Part shown: positions 36,452 through 47,584 of the stretch, in pieces
Layout of the letters: each line of letters opens with the position of its first letter
Position numbering within the stretch: position 1 is the first letter of the stretch
NCBI GenBank assembly: GCA_964017065.1
Contig: OZ024790.1
Span: 6,623,422-6,687,421 of the forward strand
Length of the DNA stretch: 64,000 nucleotides
Source: Haliclona indistincta
Lineage: Eukaryota > Porifera > Demospongiae > Haplosclerida > Chalinidae
Reading direction: 5' to 3'
The notes under the pieces: model-generated
The model's database searches: none
What the model saw: the letters and a program-made list of their open reading frames with translations, nothing else
What the model was told of the DNA's origin: nothing
Made by a program: the position numbers and the translations under genes

Positions 36452-36606
36452 GTGTGTAGAACACTGAATGGTGGTCGTATTGCTAGTTGTATTGACGGCA
36501 AGGACAGGACCAGTATGTCAGTATCACTAGAGGAGTGTTGTCTACTCAGAAACAGACATAGACTCAAAGATGACCAGTTTGTGAAAGCACTAGAGGCACT
36601 GCGCAG
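36452..36606 (+). CDS. Isolated exon resembling INPP4 phosphatase active site
   Basis: A 155-bp open block preceded by a pyrimidine-AG acceptor (GTGTCTAG) and followed by GTGTTA. It encodes RTLNGGRIASCIDGKDRTSM, then SVSLEECCLLRNRH. CIDGKDR fits the CX5R catalytic loop, and the surrounding sequence closely follows the inositol polyphosphate 4-phosphatase pattern (C-K-S-x-K-D-R-T-x-M-S-V-T-L-E). No upstream C2 domain or downstream C-terminal exons were seen within 2-3 kb, so it may be one exon of a long gene or an orphan copy. Confidence 0.55.
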
Positions 36607-37540
36607 GTGTTAACATGAGCACTTCATGTGATCCTTTAGCACAGACTTGTATGCTCATGTAAATTCTGATACTCCTCATAATTATCGTGCAGCTGAACAA
36701 TAGTCGTCACATCTGAGCTGACTTAAGAAGAGGTGGGATTGTACAATGACTGATATTGATAGGAGGTAGGGGTCACTGTATCTGATCAATATTAATTAAT
36801 GTCACTTTCTTCCTCCCATGTGTGTGGAACCCACAACACACTTGTGATATGCACACGAACAGCGCCCTATACATCTATAAACAGTATAGTTTAATAATAC
36901 ATCATGATGAATAATTATATTCATTTTGCTATAAAGAATCAGTGGCTTCTGTAACATAGCTGATCATGAAGTGAATTATAATAATTATTGTTATTGGTAT
37001 GATTATTATTAGCGCGCTATTAATAGTGAGCCGTGTTGCTTTTTACAAAGTTAGAGTATGATACCATACAAGATCAAAGGCGCCGACAGTGCTCTATATT
37101 CCATAGTACGCACTGCCCATTGTTCAACAGTGCTCTATTTTCCTAAACCCATTGTTCTACAGTGTTCCACACGAAGAGAGTAGAAAAATAGTTTTTGCAC
37201 ATTTTGCTTCATATCTCAGTAACTAATGATCCTACTGGCATGTTGCATGTATCATAATGATCCTCTATCCTTACTGAACACCCTGATTCATATGGCTTCA
37301 ACTCACGTGACATGGGCGTGGCGCAACATGGCGGGATATCGGACCCACTGGAAGGACAAGGTTAGGCAAAGAACTTTTGAGTTACTGGTAGTTAAGATTT
37401 CTTAACGCTGCATTAAAACCCTCACCCAGGGCGCCTACCTGTGGGCTGAGTGTTTTGCCTTAACTTTCATTAGTTCGGCGTCAGGGAGCAAATAATAGCG
37501 TCCTCGACCGACCAAAAGCTTAGGCACGGGAAATCCGATT
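36607..37540. other. Non-coding stretch before the gap
   Basis: No supported frame. The transmembrane and tail exons of receptor copy C would be expected here or in the gap and were not found. Confidence 0.4.
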
Positions 37541-37740
37541 NNNNNNNNNNNNNNNNNNNNNNNNNNNNNNNNNNNNNNNNNNNNNNNNNNNNNNNNNNNN
37601 NNNNNNNNNNNNNNNNNNNNNNNNNNNNNNNNNNNNNNNNNNNNNNNNNNNNNNNNNNNNNNNNNNNNNNNNNNNNNNNNNNNNNNNNNNNNNNNNNNNN
37701 NNNNNNNNNNNNNNNNNNNNNNNNNNNNNNNNNNNNNNNN
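37541..37740. other. Assembly gap (200 N)
   Basis: Exactly 200 unresolved bases. The round number suggests a placeholder of unknown true length. It abuts exon 6 of receptor copy C. Confidence 1.
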
Positions 37741-37746
37741 ACTTAC

Positions 37747-39126
37747 AGGTAGCAGTAGAAATATTATCTTGATTAGTGACACATAAAACAGAGCTATAAA
37801 GTTGACAGACTTGCGTTGCAGTAATTGTGAAAAGTAGCGGTACTAAATAATTATTAATTTTGTTAGATAATTATATGAAAATTTTATATTAACTTCTAAT
37901 TATTCTAACCAATCACTGTAGAGTATCCATTGATAGGTCCTGGTCCCAGAGCATTGACAGCAAACACTGTAATATAGTAGGTTACTCCTGGTACACCAGA
38001 CACTGTGTAGCTAGTCATAGAAGAGTTCACTTGTGTGTGTATCAGTGTGCTGTTATCACTGGTATTATAAGACACTACATAGTGAAGGACTGGGAAACCA
38101 TCTATCAGCTGAATGAAAAAATTAATACTTCAACGAATTTTGTATTCCGTTTCATACCTGCCATATCACATTAATGTTTTTTAGTTGTAACTGTACTATG
38201 AAGCTCACAATATCAGGAACTGTGGTAACAAATAAATATTATTAACAGTTGATAATGAAGTAGACAAATATATTCATACCACCATATGTGACTGTGAGTT
38301 GATCACTCCATGGTCCATGTTTTCCTGTACTGTCAGTGACAGCCACAGCAAATGAGTAGTTGTGTCCATGAGTCAGCTGGTTTAGGTAAGTATCATCATT
38401 CGTATCAGTATCAGTATCATTATCAGTAGTCAGTATCAGTGACTCAGTGTTGCTAGTACTGTAGCACGAGCTAGAGCTACTGTAGTTAGTGATATTGATA
38501 GTGTAGTTGAAGACACAGTCTGTGGGTCCATTAGGAGGAGCTAGCCATGTTAGTGATACTATCTCGCTGGCAGTACTGATACTTAGCTTAGATGGAGAGT
38601 TTGCTGCACCTTTAGTAAAAAAATTAATGCATGCATACATTGTTAAAACAGTATTTGCACACCTCTGAAAGCATTTACCTGCTATTGTGATGGTCCAGTG
38701 TGTGGTAGATATCTGTGATCTACATGTGATATTATTGTCATGATCAGATATTTGAACACTATCAATAGTAGCGATCGACATCACTGTTAATCCCACAACA
38801 TGAGATACAAGAGTGTAATAGTCACTGCTAGCAAATTCATCATCGTATATGATGGTATCTCCTCTATACTGCCATTGCAATGGTGGTGGTAGCACTTCTG
38901 GCATATTGGTTACTCTAACAATAGTACAGTTGATAGTGACATCTTGTCCAGGACAGGCTGATAGTCCACTAGCTGGTTGAACAGGATGGAGTATGACTGT
39001 GTCTTCAACTTGAGCAGCTAAGAGTGTTTATGGATGAAGATAGCATAATAATTATTATAACTTAACTAAAGTCTCACCTCCTATGTAGAAGCCAACTGCA
39101 AGAACAAACAGAACAATTGCAGTCAT
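37747..39126 (-). CDS. Ig/FN3 receptor copy C, truncated by assembly gap
   Basis: ATG at 39126. Exons 39078-39126 (signal peptide MTAIVLFVLAVGF), 38679-39017 (Ig-like), 38280-38609 (FN3 domain 1), 38158-38219 (linker), 37910-38108 (FN3 domain 2) and 37747-37842 (stalk). Each matches the copy B exon, with the same phases, and no stop. Differences are scattered: for example the Ig domain ends in a different short segment, and FN3 domain 1 has extra Asp/Thr residues (DTDTNDDTY) in a loop. The remaining stalk, TM and tail exons lie in or beyond the gap, so whether its tail is of the A or B type cannot be seen. Confidence 0.8.
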
Positions 39127-39282
39127 GCTTTATAATAATGATCATAATGTAGCGCGCGTCTTGTTTTTATAGGGGATCGGATTCACTAAGTTCACCCGTT
39201 TTGAAACAATGACGTCACGGTATGTCACGTGCACAAGCCGCCTTACGTGCGCGCGTACTGGATCACTATAAACAAGGACTGG
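39127..39282. other. 5' flank of receptor copy C
   Basis: The first 45 bp or so match the copy B upstream region. Beyond that, GGATTCACTAAGTTCACCCG recalls 1914. It then meets the broken Gypsy element. Confidence 0.4.
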
Positions 39283-39763
39283 TCAGCAGGTTTCGGACAA
39301 AAAACCACGAAAAAATTGTAGTGTCTTTCTTTCATTCAGGGTCATTCCTGCTGTTTGAAGACGGTTGAGCACATCTCGTAGGCTAGCATCATGTTCTTCT
39401 CGTGTAGATCCATGTACCAGCACATCGTCCATCATACACACTACTCCTGGCAAGCATGTTAGAATTTCAGACATTCTTCTTCGAAAATGTTCAGGAGCGG
39501 AATAGATTCCGAATGGTAGGCGGTTGAAACAATATCACCAAAGGGAGTTATCAATGTCCTCAGCTTGGCTGAGTCAGGTGAAAGAGGGATCTGCCAAAAT
39601 CCAGAGTTGGCGTCTATAGTTTGCTCAGGACAGTAGCTCCAGCGAGTTGTGCAAGTACTTGGTCCACTGCTGGCAAGGGATGTCTTTCACGACGTACACT
39701 TTGGTTGAGTCTGGTTAGGTCTACACAGATTCGTACTTTGCCATCAGATTTTGGGACTACCAC
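39283..39763 (-). pseudogene. Gypsy reverse transcriptase, 3' half
   Basis: The minus-strand frames show RT blocks: VVVPKSDGKVRICVDLTRLN, RRERHPLPAVDQVLAQL, GFWQIPLSPDSA, FNRLPFGIYSAPEHF and CMMDDVLVHG (catalytic Asp-Asp pair). There are frame breaks near 39625 and 39525. This is the continuation of the Gypsy element at 54022-55196; the two halves are separated by the BEL/Pao insertion, whose 5-bp duplication ACCAC (39759-39763 and 54022-54026) lies inside the conserved VVVP codons. The element ends abruptly at about 39283. Confidence 0.85.
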
Positions 39764-39897
39764 TAATGGTCGCTCATTCACTCCATAATTATGAACTCAA
39801 TTATAATAATCATTACAGTCCAATAATTTTGTTGTGCATGGTTTGGGTGACTATAGAGCAATTTTCTATCCTGCCCCATCGGGGAGAAGACTCAACA
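39764..39897 (+). repeat. BEL/Pao 5' LTR
   Basis: 134 bp, the same length as the 3' LTR, and differing at a few positions. Its start (TAATGG) has lost the TGTTG seen in the 3' copy; its end is CAACA. Confidence 0.85.
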
Positions 39898-39900
39898 TTT

Positions 39901-39918
39901 TGGTCCACCGAGCCGGAT
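39901..39918 (+). promoter_or_regulatory. Primer-binding site, tRNA-Tyr-like
   Basis: TGGTCCACCGAGCCGGAT begins with the TGG expected to pair with a tRNA CCA end, 3 nt after the LTR. It differs at three positions from the complement of a typical animal tRNA-Tyr 3' end as I recall it, so a Tyr-type primer is likely but not proven. Confidence 0.6.
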
Positions 39919-39999
39919 TACATCTACCAACTTGTTTCCTTTTGCTGTGACAATCTCCTCCCTGATCCACTTCAACTTGTAAGTCAAATATTGTCAAGA

Positions 40000-41963
40000 C
40001 TCGCACGTGACGGTTGAGCACCTTATAAATGCACCTGCTTCTGTATTCCAGGCTCTAGCTTCCCTTTTTAACGGGATATTAAAATATCATGTAGTCCCCT
40101 CTTCCTTTACCTGCAGTACGGTGATTCCTATATTCAAAGGAGGTGGCAAAGATCCTGTTTCCCCTGCTAATTATAGAGGAATCTCACTTTCCTCGATTAT
40201 TTCAAAGCTCTTTGAAAAGCTGTTGCTCGTTCCCTTACAAGACAAACTATTACACTTAATCCATCCCCTACAAGGTGGATTTAGACCAGGTTACTCCACG
40301 GCGCATACTTCCTTCATACTTCATGAGGCTATTGCCGAGTGTAAGCTAAATAGGGATATTCCATTTCTTGCGTTAGTAGACGTTCAAAAGGCGTTTGATA
40401 CGGTCTGGCATAGTGGTCTTTTCTATAAGCTCTTTCATCTGGGGGTGAGGGGAGACCTGTGGCATACCCTATTTAACTGGTATAGCTCTTCAACCTCCTC
40501 TGTTCTATGGTATGATCGAGTCTCCAGACCATTCCTTGTTCGTCAGGGGGTTCGTCAGGGGGCGGTTCTCTCTCCACTCCTTTACGCTGTTTTCACAAGT
40601 GAGCTTCTTTTTCTTCTCGAAGCAAGTGACCTTGGGGTTCGTATTGGTACAGTCTATGCTGGTTCTCCTACATTTGCTGATGACATGGCACTCATTGCCT
40701 CTTCTCAGGAAGATCTTCAAGGTATGTTATCAGTTGTTGATAAATATGCCAATAAGTGGGGATATAGAATTAACCCCTCCAAATCAGCGGTTCTAATATT
40801 TTCTAGAAAGAAACTCCCTTCTTATGAGTGGTCTATTTCTAACTCTTCTATTCCAACTCTATCCTCTGCCCGTCATTTAGGCCTCTTGCTTTCTACATCC
40901 TCTTCAACTATCAACCGCACTACTAGATCAATCACTTCTTCCCGTAGCGCATATTACGCTCTATCTGCCCTTGGTGCTCGTCATACCGGAGTTAATACTG
41001 CTACTTCACTGCAACTTTTTAAGGCAATATCCTTGTCAATTCTGTCGTTTGGTTTTGAAGTATGGGCTCCTACCAAGACTGAGATATTAATGATGGAAAG
41101 ATCTCAGCTTAAGATTTTAAGAACTATTCTTGGTGTTCCATCTCATGTACCATCCCTTGGTGTACATTATCTTTGTGGTACTATCCCAATTTCCTACCTC
41201 ATTGCCCATAGACAGTTAAATTTTGTCAGAAATGTGCTAGCTCTTCCTGATTATGCTGTGTCTCGCGATATTCTTATTTATCGAGCTAATCAATGTCCAC
41301 CTCCTTCTCAGAGCTTGATCAATTCTTTCTCTGCTCACTTAGACTCGTTTTCCCTCCCATCGGTCTTGGAACTTGTTTCAGATCTTCCATCCAAGAAAGC
41401 TTGGAAAGCTTTGACTAAAACCCTAGTCTTTGAAGAATTCCGTGATTCCATTGAGTCAACTACCCTGCAATCTCTCTCCCATATTGTTAACCTCCCTCCT
41501 GCTATCAGATATGGTCATCCTGCTCCTATTATTGAAAAAGTCAAACACAATCTATCACTATCGCGTCTTTCTAATCTTCGGATAAGACTCATCCTTCACG
41601 CAACTTCCCTCGCCTCTCACACTGCAGTTTTTAACACTCCGCGTGGCCAGTCACCTAGATCGTCTTCTTGTCTTCTATGCTCTACTGACTCTTCAGAAGA
41701 TCTGGCGCACTTTGTGTTCCGGTGTCCCGCACTGCAGACTGTTCGCGATGCGTGGTTTCCTAAAATTTATTCGTCCCCTCCCACTTCTGCACTAGTAATC
41801 AATCACGTGATCGGAGTGGAATGGTTTGAAGATCAAGAACTGATTCTCCGATTCTTGGCAGATCTGTACAGCTACCGTGCTAAATTGTTACATTCTCTTC
41901 TTTCCCCACCAGATGGTGGTACTCTTCTCATTCGAGGAGGCAACAAAAACTAAGAAGAAGAAG
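40000..41963 (+). mobile_element. 5'-truncated LINE (non-LTR retrotransposon)
   Basis: Inserted in the BEL/Pao leader. It starts inside the region upstream of RT, lacks any endonuclease domain and ends in a short (AAG)n run (TAAGAAGAAGAAG), as many LINE 3' ends do. No clear target duplication. Confidence 0.8.
40007..41953 (+). CDS. LINE reverse transcriptase, open frame
   Basis: An uninterrupted 648-residue frame. RT blocks in order: STVIPIFKGGGKDP, NYRGISLSSIISKLFEK, LQGGFRPGYST, VDVQKAFDTVWH (first catalytic Asp), GVRQGAVLSPLLYAVF, TFADDMALIASS (catalytic Asp-Asp), then a thumb region. The C-terminus has CLLCSTDSSEDLAHFVFRC, a CCHC-like knuckle seen in Jockey/I/CR1-type LINEs. The start of the frame is arbitrary because the element is 5'-truncated; the full protein would have had an APE-type endonuclease before it. 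Intact RT with no breaks implies a more recent insertion than its BEL/Pao host. Confidence 0.9.
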   Translation: MTVEHLINAPASVFQALASLFNGILKYHVVPSSFTCSTVIPIFKGGGKDPVSPANYRGISLSSIISKLFEKLLLVPLQDKLLHLIHPLQGGFRPGYSTAHTSFILHEAIAECKLNRDIPFLALVDVQKAFDTVWHSGLFYKLFHLGVRGDLWHTLFNWYSSSTSSVLWYDRVSRPFLVRQGVRQGAVLSPLLYAVFTSELLFLLEASDLGVRIGTVYAGSPTFADDMALIASSQEDLQGMLSVVDKYANKWGYRINPSKSAVLIFSRKKLPSYEWSISNSSIPTLSSARHLGLLLSTSSSTINRTTRSITSSRSAYYALSALGARHTGVNTATSLQLFKAISLSILSFGFEVWAPTKTEILMMERSQLKILRTILGVPSHVPSLGVHYLCGTIPISYLIAHRQLNFVRNVLALPDYAVSRDILIYRANQCPPPSQSLINSFSAHLDSFSLPSVLELVSDLPSKKAWKALTKTLVFEEFRDSIESTTLQSLSHIVNLPPAIRYGHPAPIIEKVKHNLSLSRLSNLRIRLILHATSLASHTAVFNTPRGQSPRSSSCLLCSTDSSEDLAHFVFRCPALQTVRDAWFPKIYSSPPTSALVINHVIGVEWFEDQELILRFLADLYSYRAKLLHSLLSPPDGGTLLIRGGNKN

Positions 41964-42322
41964 ACGGTCGCCATTTTGTTCATGATTACCGTATACTGTC
42001 ATAAGCCCGGGCATACCCGGGCTGGCTTGGCTAGCTGATATGTTGATGCGCGTGCGCAACGTATGTAACGTGCAGTGTTCAATGCTAAATAGGCTTGTAG
42101 TAACGAGACTTATCTTCGAAGCTGTGAGATCAAGTAGATGAGCTCGTCCTTCGCTTCACAAGAGCATGCAAGAGCTTAAAATAATGAAACCACGCCCCAT
42201 ATGAATATCATTAACGCAAAAATTTTCCAGCCAGCAAGCGTGCCGATAAAGTGAGCCCGGGCAACTTCATATTCCTGCAGCCGCCTATGTATACTGTACT
42301 GTCGCGCCTGCCAGCAATCACC
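41964..42322. other. BEL/Pao leader sequence
   Basis: Remainder of the 5' leader between the LINE and the gag start. Contains an AGCCCGGGCATACCCGGGCT palindrome (42002-42021). No gene. Confidence 0.5.
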
Positions 42323-42776
42323 ATGTCTGAAGCAGTATCCAAAATAAAAAAGCGTAGAGGAACTGCCAAACGATCGATCACAAATCTAGAAAACAGACTC
42401 AATGAACTCGAAGCCCGAGTAGATGTGTCACCTGCCAACCGCCTAGAATCTGCCAGGCAAAACAAAGCTCAACTGAGTGCATATGACGCTGATTTCCGCA
42501 AGCTTCACCTCGAACTTGTTGATCTTCTAGAGACTACCGACGACCTAGACCGTGAACAGCTCGCGTTAGATGAGCATGAAGATCGCGTTACCTCTCTATC
42601 TATCCGCCTACAATGCATCATAAATGCTCATACTGGTAGCACACCTCCAGCCCCCAGTGTATCCCCTCGTGACGTTTTTATGAAGCGCATGCATCAGGTA
42701 GAGCATAACACCACTACTATTGGTGGTCGACTATCAAAAGCTGATCCAACAGATTCCTGCCTCGTACAGCAGCTTG
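42323..42776 (+). pseudogene. BEL/Pao gag, N-terminal segment
   Basis: ATG at 42323. The frame has KIKKRRGTAKRSITNLENRL and a helical region with QLALDEHEDRVTSLSIRLQ, characteristic of the N-terminus of Pao-type gag. The open frame continues to 42796, but from 42777 on it is TIR sequence of the inserted element. The codon phase at the break matches that of the gag piece starting at 46017. Confidence 0.8.
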
Positions 42777-43773
42777 CAGTCGAATCGCAACCGTAATTTT
42801 TATTTGCAAGCGGAAGAGGCGTGTCCTTACTATTTTGGCGCTTTTTAGTGGCATGCAGTTGGCGTACAGTATGTACTTTTTTCTGCTGTACAGGTCTCAG
42901 TTAGATCGATAAAACAATCTAAAACGTTTGGATATGGATGTGAGAACCTTTCTGGTTATTTTTCGGCCTGTGTTCGTGGCTAACTGCTGAAGCGTACGGG
43001 TTTGAAGTCGAGGAAGAACCTTGGCGCCATCATGCTTGTTTGACAAGAAGAACGGACACTTTTTTCTGGTAAGCGGAACAGTTGTTTTTATGTATTTTGC
43101 ACGTTCTTCTATGTTTTGTGCATCTTGTGTGAAAGTTTTAACGAAATTGGACTGTTAAACCAAAAGTGTACCTAAGTCAAAGGGCACTGTGTAGTAATAT
43201 AATGATTTAGTTGGCCCCAACTGTTGTGTTCAAGTGTTACACAAAGAAGTACAGGTATATTAGTTGTTCAAACAATATCAAATACATATGAAATTAGCTC
43301 TTCTATGCATATTTTGTACTTCAGTTTGTATTTGTTGTGATTCTTCATCCTCGTCATGATGGCCTTCTTCACTCCAATCTGATATCAGTGTTATCAGTGT
43401 CTTCACTTTGGTATGTATCGTGCCATGGCTTAATTTTGTGTTTTTAGCATAATATCATCTGAGTGTTAGTGTAAGTTATTGGGAAGTTTGTAACATGTAT
43501 AACATTTGACATCATCGATAGCTATTGCAACTGGTGTTTCTGTTGCTTTGGTAGGGTGTGATGAGTGGCGGAAAAATGATGCTGCTGTCTTTGGGTTTGA
43601 ACTGCAAGAGGCACAAGAACTTGGTTTGTGTTATACACAATTGAGATAATGCTATGATACGGTTGTTTTGGTAATTAATTTTTCTATTTGTAAATGGTTC
43701 CTAAAAGTGCTTGTTCTGTAACTTTTACAAGTTTTAAATCTTTAACTCTGGAATTACAAAGTGGGTATATTAA

Positions 43774-44376
43774 GGTGGCGGTATACCGATGGGTGTGGCT
43801 ATAGTCAGTTAGAACACAGCTCGCAGGCTGGACAACGAGGGCGAGCTAAACGGAACAGAGCTGCCACACATGAAGTACGAAGGTATACAAAGAGCAGAGC
43901 GTTAAAAGTTTAGGCATACCTTGAACAATCGCAGAGAAATGCAAAACCAAAAACGGCAGTTTTATTCACCAAAAATCAGACGAAGGAAACGTCTACACCG
44001 TTAGCTGAAGCCAATTTCCACTTAAAAACAACTTACCCGAGGGCGACTCAAAGAGTTTTCTGGACAGAATCGATATCTTTTTCCAAAAATCACTAATCAA
44101 CAAGATTTCATGGCGTCCAGCATGGTTTGGCACGAGCGTTTACAGCCATAAAAAAGTAACGGTTATCCATCTTAATAAAAACTCTTCGAGCCGCCCTCCG
44201 TTAGTTATTTTAGAAAGTGCACCGCTCGTCAAATAGCTTTAAAAAGGCACCTGGGATTTTATTTTTGGTGAATGGTGGCAGCATCCATTACCCCAAACGC
44301 CGATGATTGCTAGGGAACATGAATATCATTACTAATGTCGTGAATGTCATTATTCGCGTAACGGTATTCCGCCACC
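43774..44376. mobile_element. TTAA-flanked MITE (GGTGGCGGTATACCG ends)
   Basis: 603 bp between TTAA (43770-43773) and TTAA (44377-44380), with ends GGTGGCGGTATACCG and CGGTATTCCGCCACC. Same terminal GGTGG(C/T)GG(T/A)-type repeat as 5040-7232 and the fragment at 2300. Non-coding. Confidence 0.8.
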
Positions 44377-44825
44377 TTAAGCATGATTTTGAATTCTGTG
44401 CTGTTTGTTGACTTGTGTTTTGTGCTTGCACGTCTTGCGTCTCTCTTATGTCCATGTTTGGTTCTTGCGTCTCTCGTATGTTTAATGCTTGCATGTCTCC
44501 TATGTCAATGTTTTGTGCTTGCACCTCTCTTATGATTTGTGTTTGTGTGTCTTTTTTGGTTTTCTCCATTTGGTAAGATCTTTTAGCCTCTATTTTATCT
44601 TTTTGCATATTAAGCTATTGGCGAGAGATATTGTGCTCATGTGTACTAACACATACTGTTTCTCCTCTTCACTCCAGCGTTCAAAGCGTACTATGTATCC
44701 TCCGGATCTTCTACAAAGACAGCACACATTTTCCTAACGTATTTCAGCTGATTTGCCTTAAATTTCTATGACAACAATACATCAATTTATTGTTCATTTT
44801 GTGAATCAAATTTAGGATTGTTATG

Positions 44826-45629
44826 AATGGCACGTATTCATTTATCAAATCGTATAAATAAAAATATCGGTACGGTGGTCATGGGCGTTATTTAGAATCA
44901 TTTCCCAATTGCTCTGTGTAGAAATTCTGCATTCTTCTCCTCGCTCTGAGATAGGGAATTATTTGTCCTACAACCGCCTTACCTTGGGAAATAGATATGT
45001 CCTTTAGTGGCTTGCTGAGGATGAAAAGTTTTTCACATAGACCCAAGGATTCTTGCGTCTGCAGTGACGAGCAATTTCGTGCCTGAAATCACTCTGGAAT
45101 CTCTGCTCCAATTCTCAAACAGAAGAATATACACTACAAAGGTTAGCTAACAATGTTACTGTAGCTACTAGAAGCAAGAAGTCAGCACAAACCGAACACG
45201 TTCGAGATAGATCGTCGAGTTCAGGTCACACCTGAATACCGATCTTCTCCTTCTGTTGAACAGTTTGAGTTGATTTCTTGCATCTAGTAGCTACAGTAAC
45301 ATTGTTAGCCAACCTTTGCAGTGTATATTCTTCTGTTTGAGAAATGAAGCAGAGATTCCAGAGTGATTTCAGGCACGAAATTGCTCGTCACTGCAGACGC
45401 AAGAATCCTTGGGTCTACGTGAAAAACTTTTCATCCTCAGCAAGCCACTAAAGGACATATCTATTTCCCAAGGTAAGGCCGTTGTAGGACAAATAATTCC
45501 CTATCTCAGAGCGAGGAGAAGAATGCAGAATTTCTACACAGAGCGATTGGGAAATGATTCTAAATAACGCCCATGACCACCGTACCGATATTTTTATTTA
45601 TACGATTTGATAAATGAATACGTGCCATT
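44826..45629. mobile_element. Foldback element with approximately 345-bp arms
   Basis: 44826-45175 and 45280-45629 are near-perfect inverse copies (outer word AATGGCACGTATTCATTTAT). The loop is about 105 bp. No coding capacity and no clear target duplication. Confidence 0.85.
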
Positions 45630-46016
45630 GAGAACAGTAGATTTGTTTACATCAGATTGTAGCTATATCTATACTCTAGAGAGTAAAGCTGATTTCAAGA
45701 CTGTAGCTGCTTTAAACCAAAAGTGTACCTAAGCTAAGTAGAGGTGATTGAAAACCTACCTTCTTTACTAACTCTGGTGATTCTTCACTAACAGCTGCTA
45801 TAATAACAAGAGGTCTTCACTGTTTTATAGCTGTATGATTGAACTAACAAGAGGTGTGATCTTGGAACCGTAGTGCAAACCATGCGCCCGTGGCAGGTAA
45901 AAAGATGCCGACTCTCGTTGAACGCAGAAACGACATTTTGGGTGTGCGTGGGCGTACCCGTTGCAAATAAATCCTCAATGCAATAATGTATTTCCCGTAC
46001 GGTTGCGATTCGACTG

Positions 46017-46104
46017 ACGGGAGCATACTCAAATGGCACTGTTTCTGGGAACAGTATGAGGTAGACTATCAATCCGGCCATAACCGTACGTTTTTGTCCA
46101 ATGC
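46017..46104 (+). pseudogene. BEL/Pao gag, middle segment
   Basis: A short coding island between two insertions. The frame reads GSILKWHCFWEQYEVDY, the conserved gag block before the next segment, and it stops exactly at the 7-bp target duplication CCAATGC, whose codons resume at 49097. Confidence 0.75.
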
Positions 46105-46315
46105 CATAGATAATACAGTACAAGTGGATATGCAACGTGTCCGCATACCACAAATTGCTTGAAGACGTCACTGCAGCGGATGACACGGTCTTAGTATGCA
46201 GCTTAATTTACGGACTCGGTTTGTACGCATGCGTGAGCAGGCGTGGCACGCACATGTACACTTGCAGTGCAGTATAGTACGACAGCCTAGTACATGACAG
46301 CGCCGGTAAAGCATA

Positions 46316-47584
46316 ATGGATGAGGAGGATACTTCCGTTTCAAGTTACTATAGTACAAGTGAGGCTGAAATAACGGATGAAGAGGAGCATGAGGACGAAG
46401 AGATTGATGCACTGCCGACCACGCTGCCTCAGCCAGTTGCTACAGTAATGGTAAGGCACTGAACGCGTACTATGATGAATCATTCGTATTATTATTTTCA
46501 GACCAAGACGACTGAAACGTATCTTGGAGGCCTCGGTTATACTGAGTTTTTTCTTGGGTGTGTCAAATCTCTTCAAGCAGAAGAAGTCATAAAGCGCTCT
46601 CCTAAGGGGAAAAGAGTGAACTTAGTTTTGGAGCAGCTCTACACGATAAACGAGAAGTCAAGAAAGCTAACTGATGTTGCAGTTTTACTAATTTCAATGA
46701 CGGTTGGCTGTGCTAATGCAGGAAGTAGTCGAAAGTTGCCAACAGCGAAGTGTGCTGCTATCTGGGCTTCTTTTCACCAGCTTCGTTGTAATCAAGATAT
46801 CATAACAGCTTGGGCTACTCTTTCAGAAAATATTCCAGATCACTGCCGCAGTGATGCTCCAATTGCTCTACAACTTCTTCTTGACAGAATGCTCAAGCAA
46901 ATGATTCATAATCAAGCAGAGGCTACTAGAAAACAACATCTTGATAGGAGTATTGCAGAGCTCACTGCACGAGAAAGTAGCGCAGTAATGTACATGGCTG
47001 GCTTCGTTGCAGTGAAGCTACTCAAACGGTTTCAAAAGCCATTGAAGAACTCTAATGCTGAGCATAAACATGAACTGTTTGTTGCTGTACTAAAGTCAAT
47101 GCGAGCCTCAGGTCAACCTGGAGAGCCAGAAACAGTTCTTGAATATTCTACTCTTTGGTCCGAGTTGATTGATAGAGGTGGTTTGTATCACATAAATGAC
47201 AAGGTAAAGCATTAAAAATCAGTTCGCTGCTAATAATTTTTCTGTTTTGTATAGGTCTTTAAACTAATGGAATCCATTGAGCTTGTTTCTAGACATCACC
47301 TCAATGTGAACAACCTAAGTGTGCTAGCATCAAATGCTGACGTACACAAGCTAATTATGGATGATGTCCTTCAATCAGACTCTGTACTTGGTTTCTGGGA
47401 AGCAATTTCAGTGGACTGCATCCCCTCGAAGTATGAAGAGTACAGCATTGAACTACTCCAACTTGTCACTAATCTGTGGATCAAAATTCGGGGTCATTCT
47501 TTTGCCAAAGATTTCACAACAAACTTCATAAAGAAACAAAAAAAAGGAACTAGAAAGTCACTGCAAAAGAAAAACATAGAATAG
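46316..47584 (+). CDS. Unrecognised protein encoded by the TIR transposon
   Basis: Three exons with GT-AG introns of 51 bp each and matching phases: 46316-46450, 46502-47203, 47255-47584; 388 residues with no break. The N-terminus is acidic (runs of Glu/Asp, EEEHEDEE). The middle is helical with two Cys and AVMYMAGFVAVKLLKRF. The C-terminus has LWIKIRGHSFAKDF and a basic end (KKQKKGTRKSLQKK). A MYMAG-type helix and a WIxIRG motif before a Lys-rich end look like the C-terminal part of TE-encoded proteins in cnidarians and sponges, but I cannot name the family. No zinc finger and no obvious DDE triad. It could be a short transposase or an accessory factor. Confidence 0.65.

Larger units (their letters stand above)
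42777..46016. mobile_element. 3.2-kb TIR element inserted in gag
   Basis: Ends CAGTCGAATCGCAACCGTA and its exact inverse TACGGTTGCGATTCGACTG (19 bp), with further matching words (TTTATTTGCAA) inside. gag coding resumes on the other side. No target duplication is visible. There is no recognisable transposase; the interior holds two nested elements and a degenerate approximately 48-bp repeat (44395-44560). Confidence 0.75.

Noticed and set aside
37435..37782. 115-residue frame crossing the N block
   Set aside because: It exists only because unknown bases are not read as stops.
40512..40796. Frames overlapping the LINE RT on other frames and strand
   Set aside because: Shadows of the clearly coding RT frame.
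44288..44608. Gln/Asn-rich minus frame
   Set aside because: Translation of a degenerate approximately 48-bp repeat at the edge of a MITE; no support as a gene.
45788..46186. 132-residue minus-strand frame overlapping two element junctions
   Set aside because: It spans the end of one TIR element, a gag island on the plus strand and the start of another element, so it cannot be a single gene.
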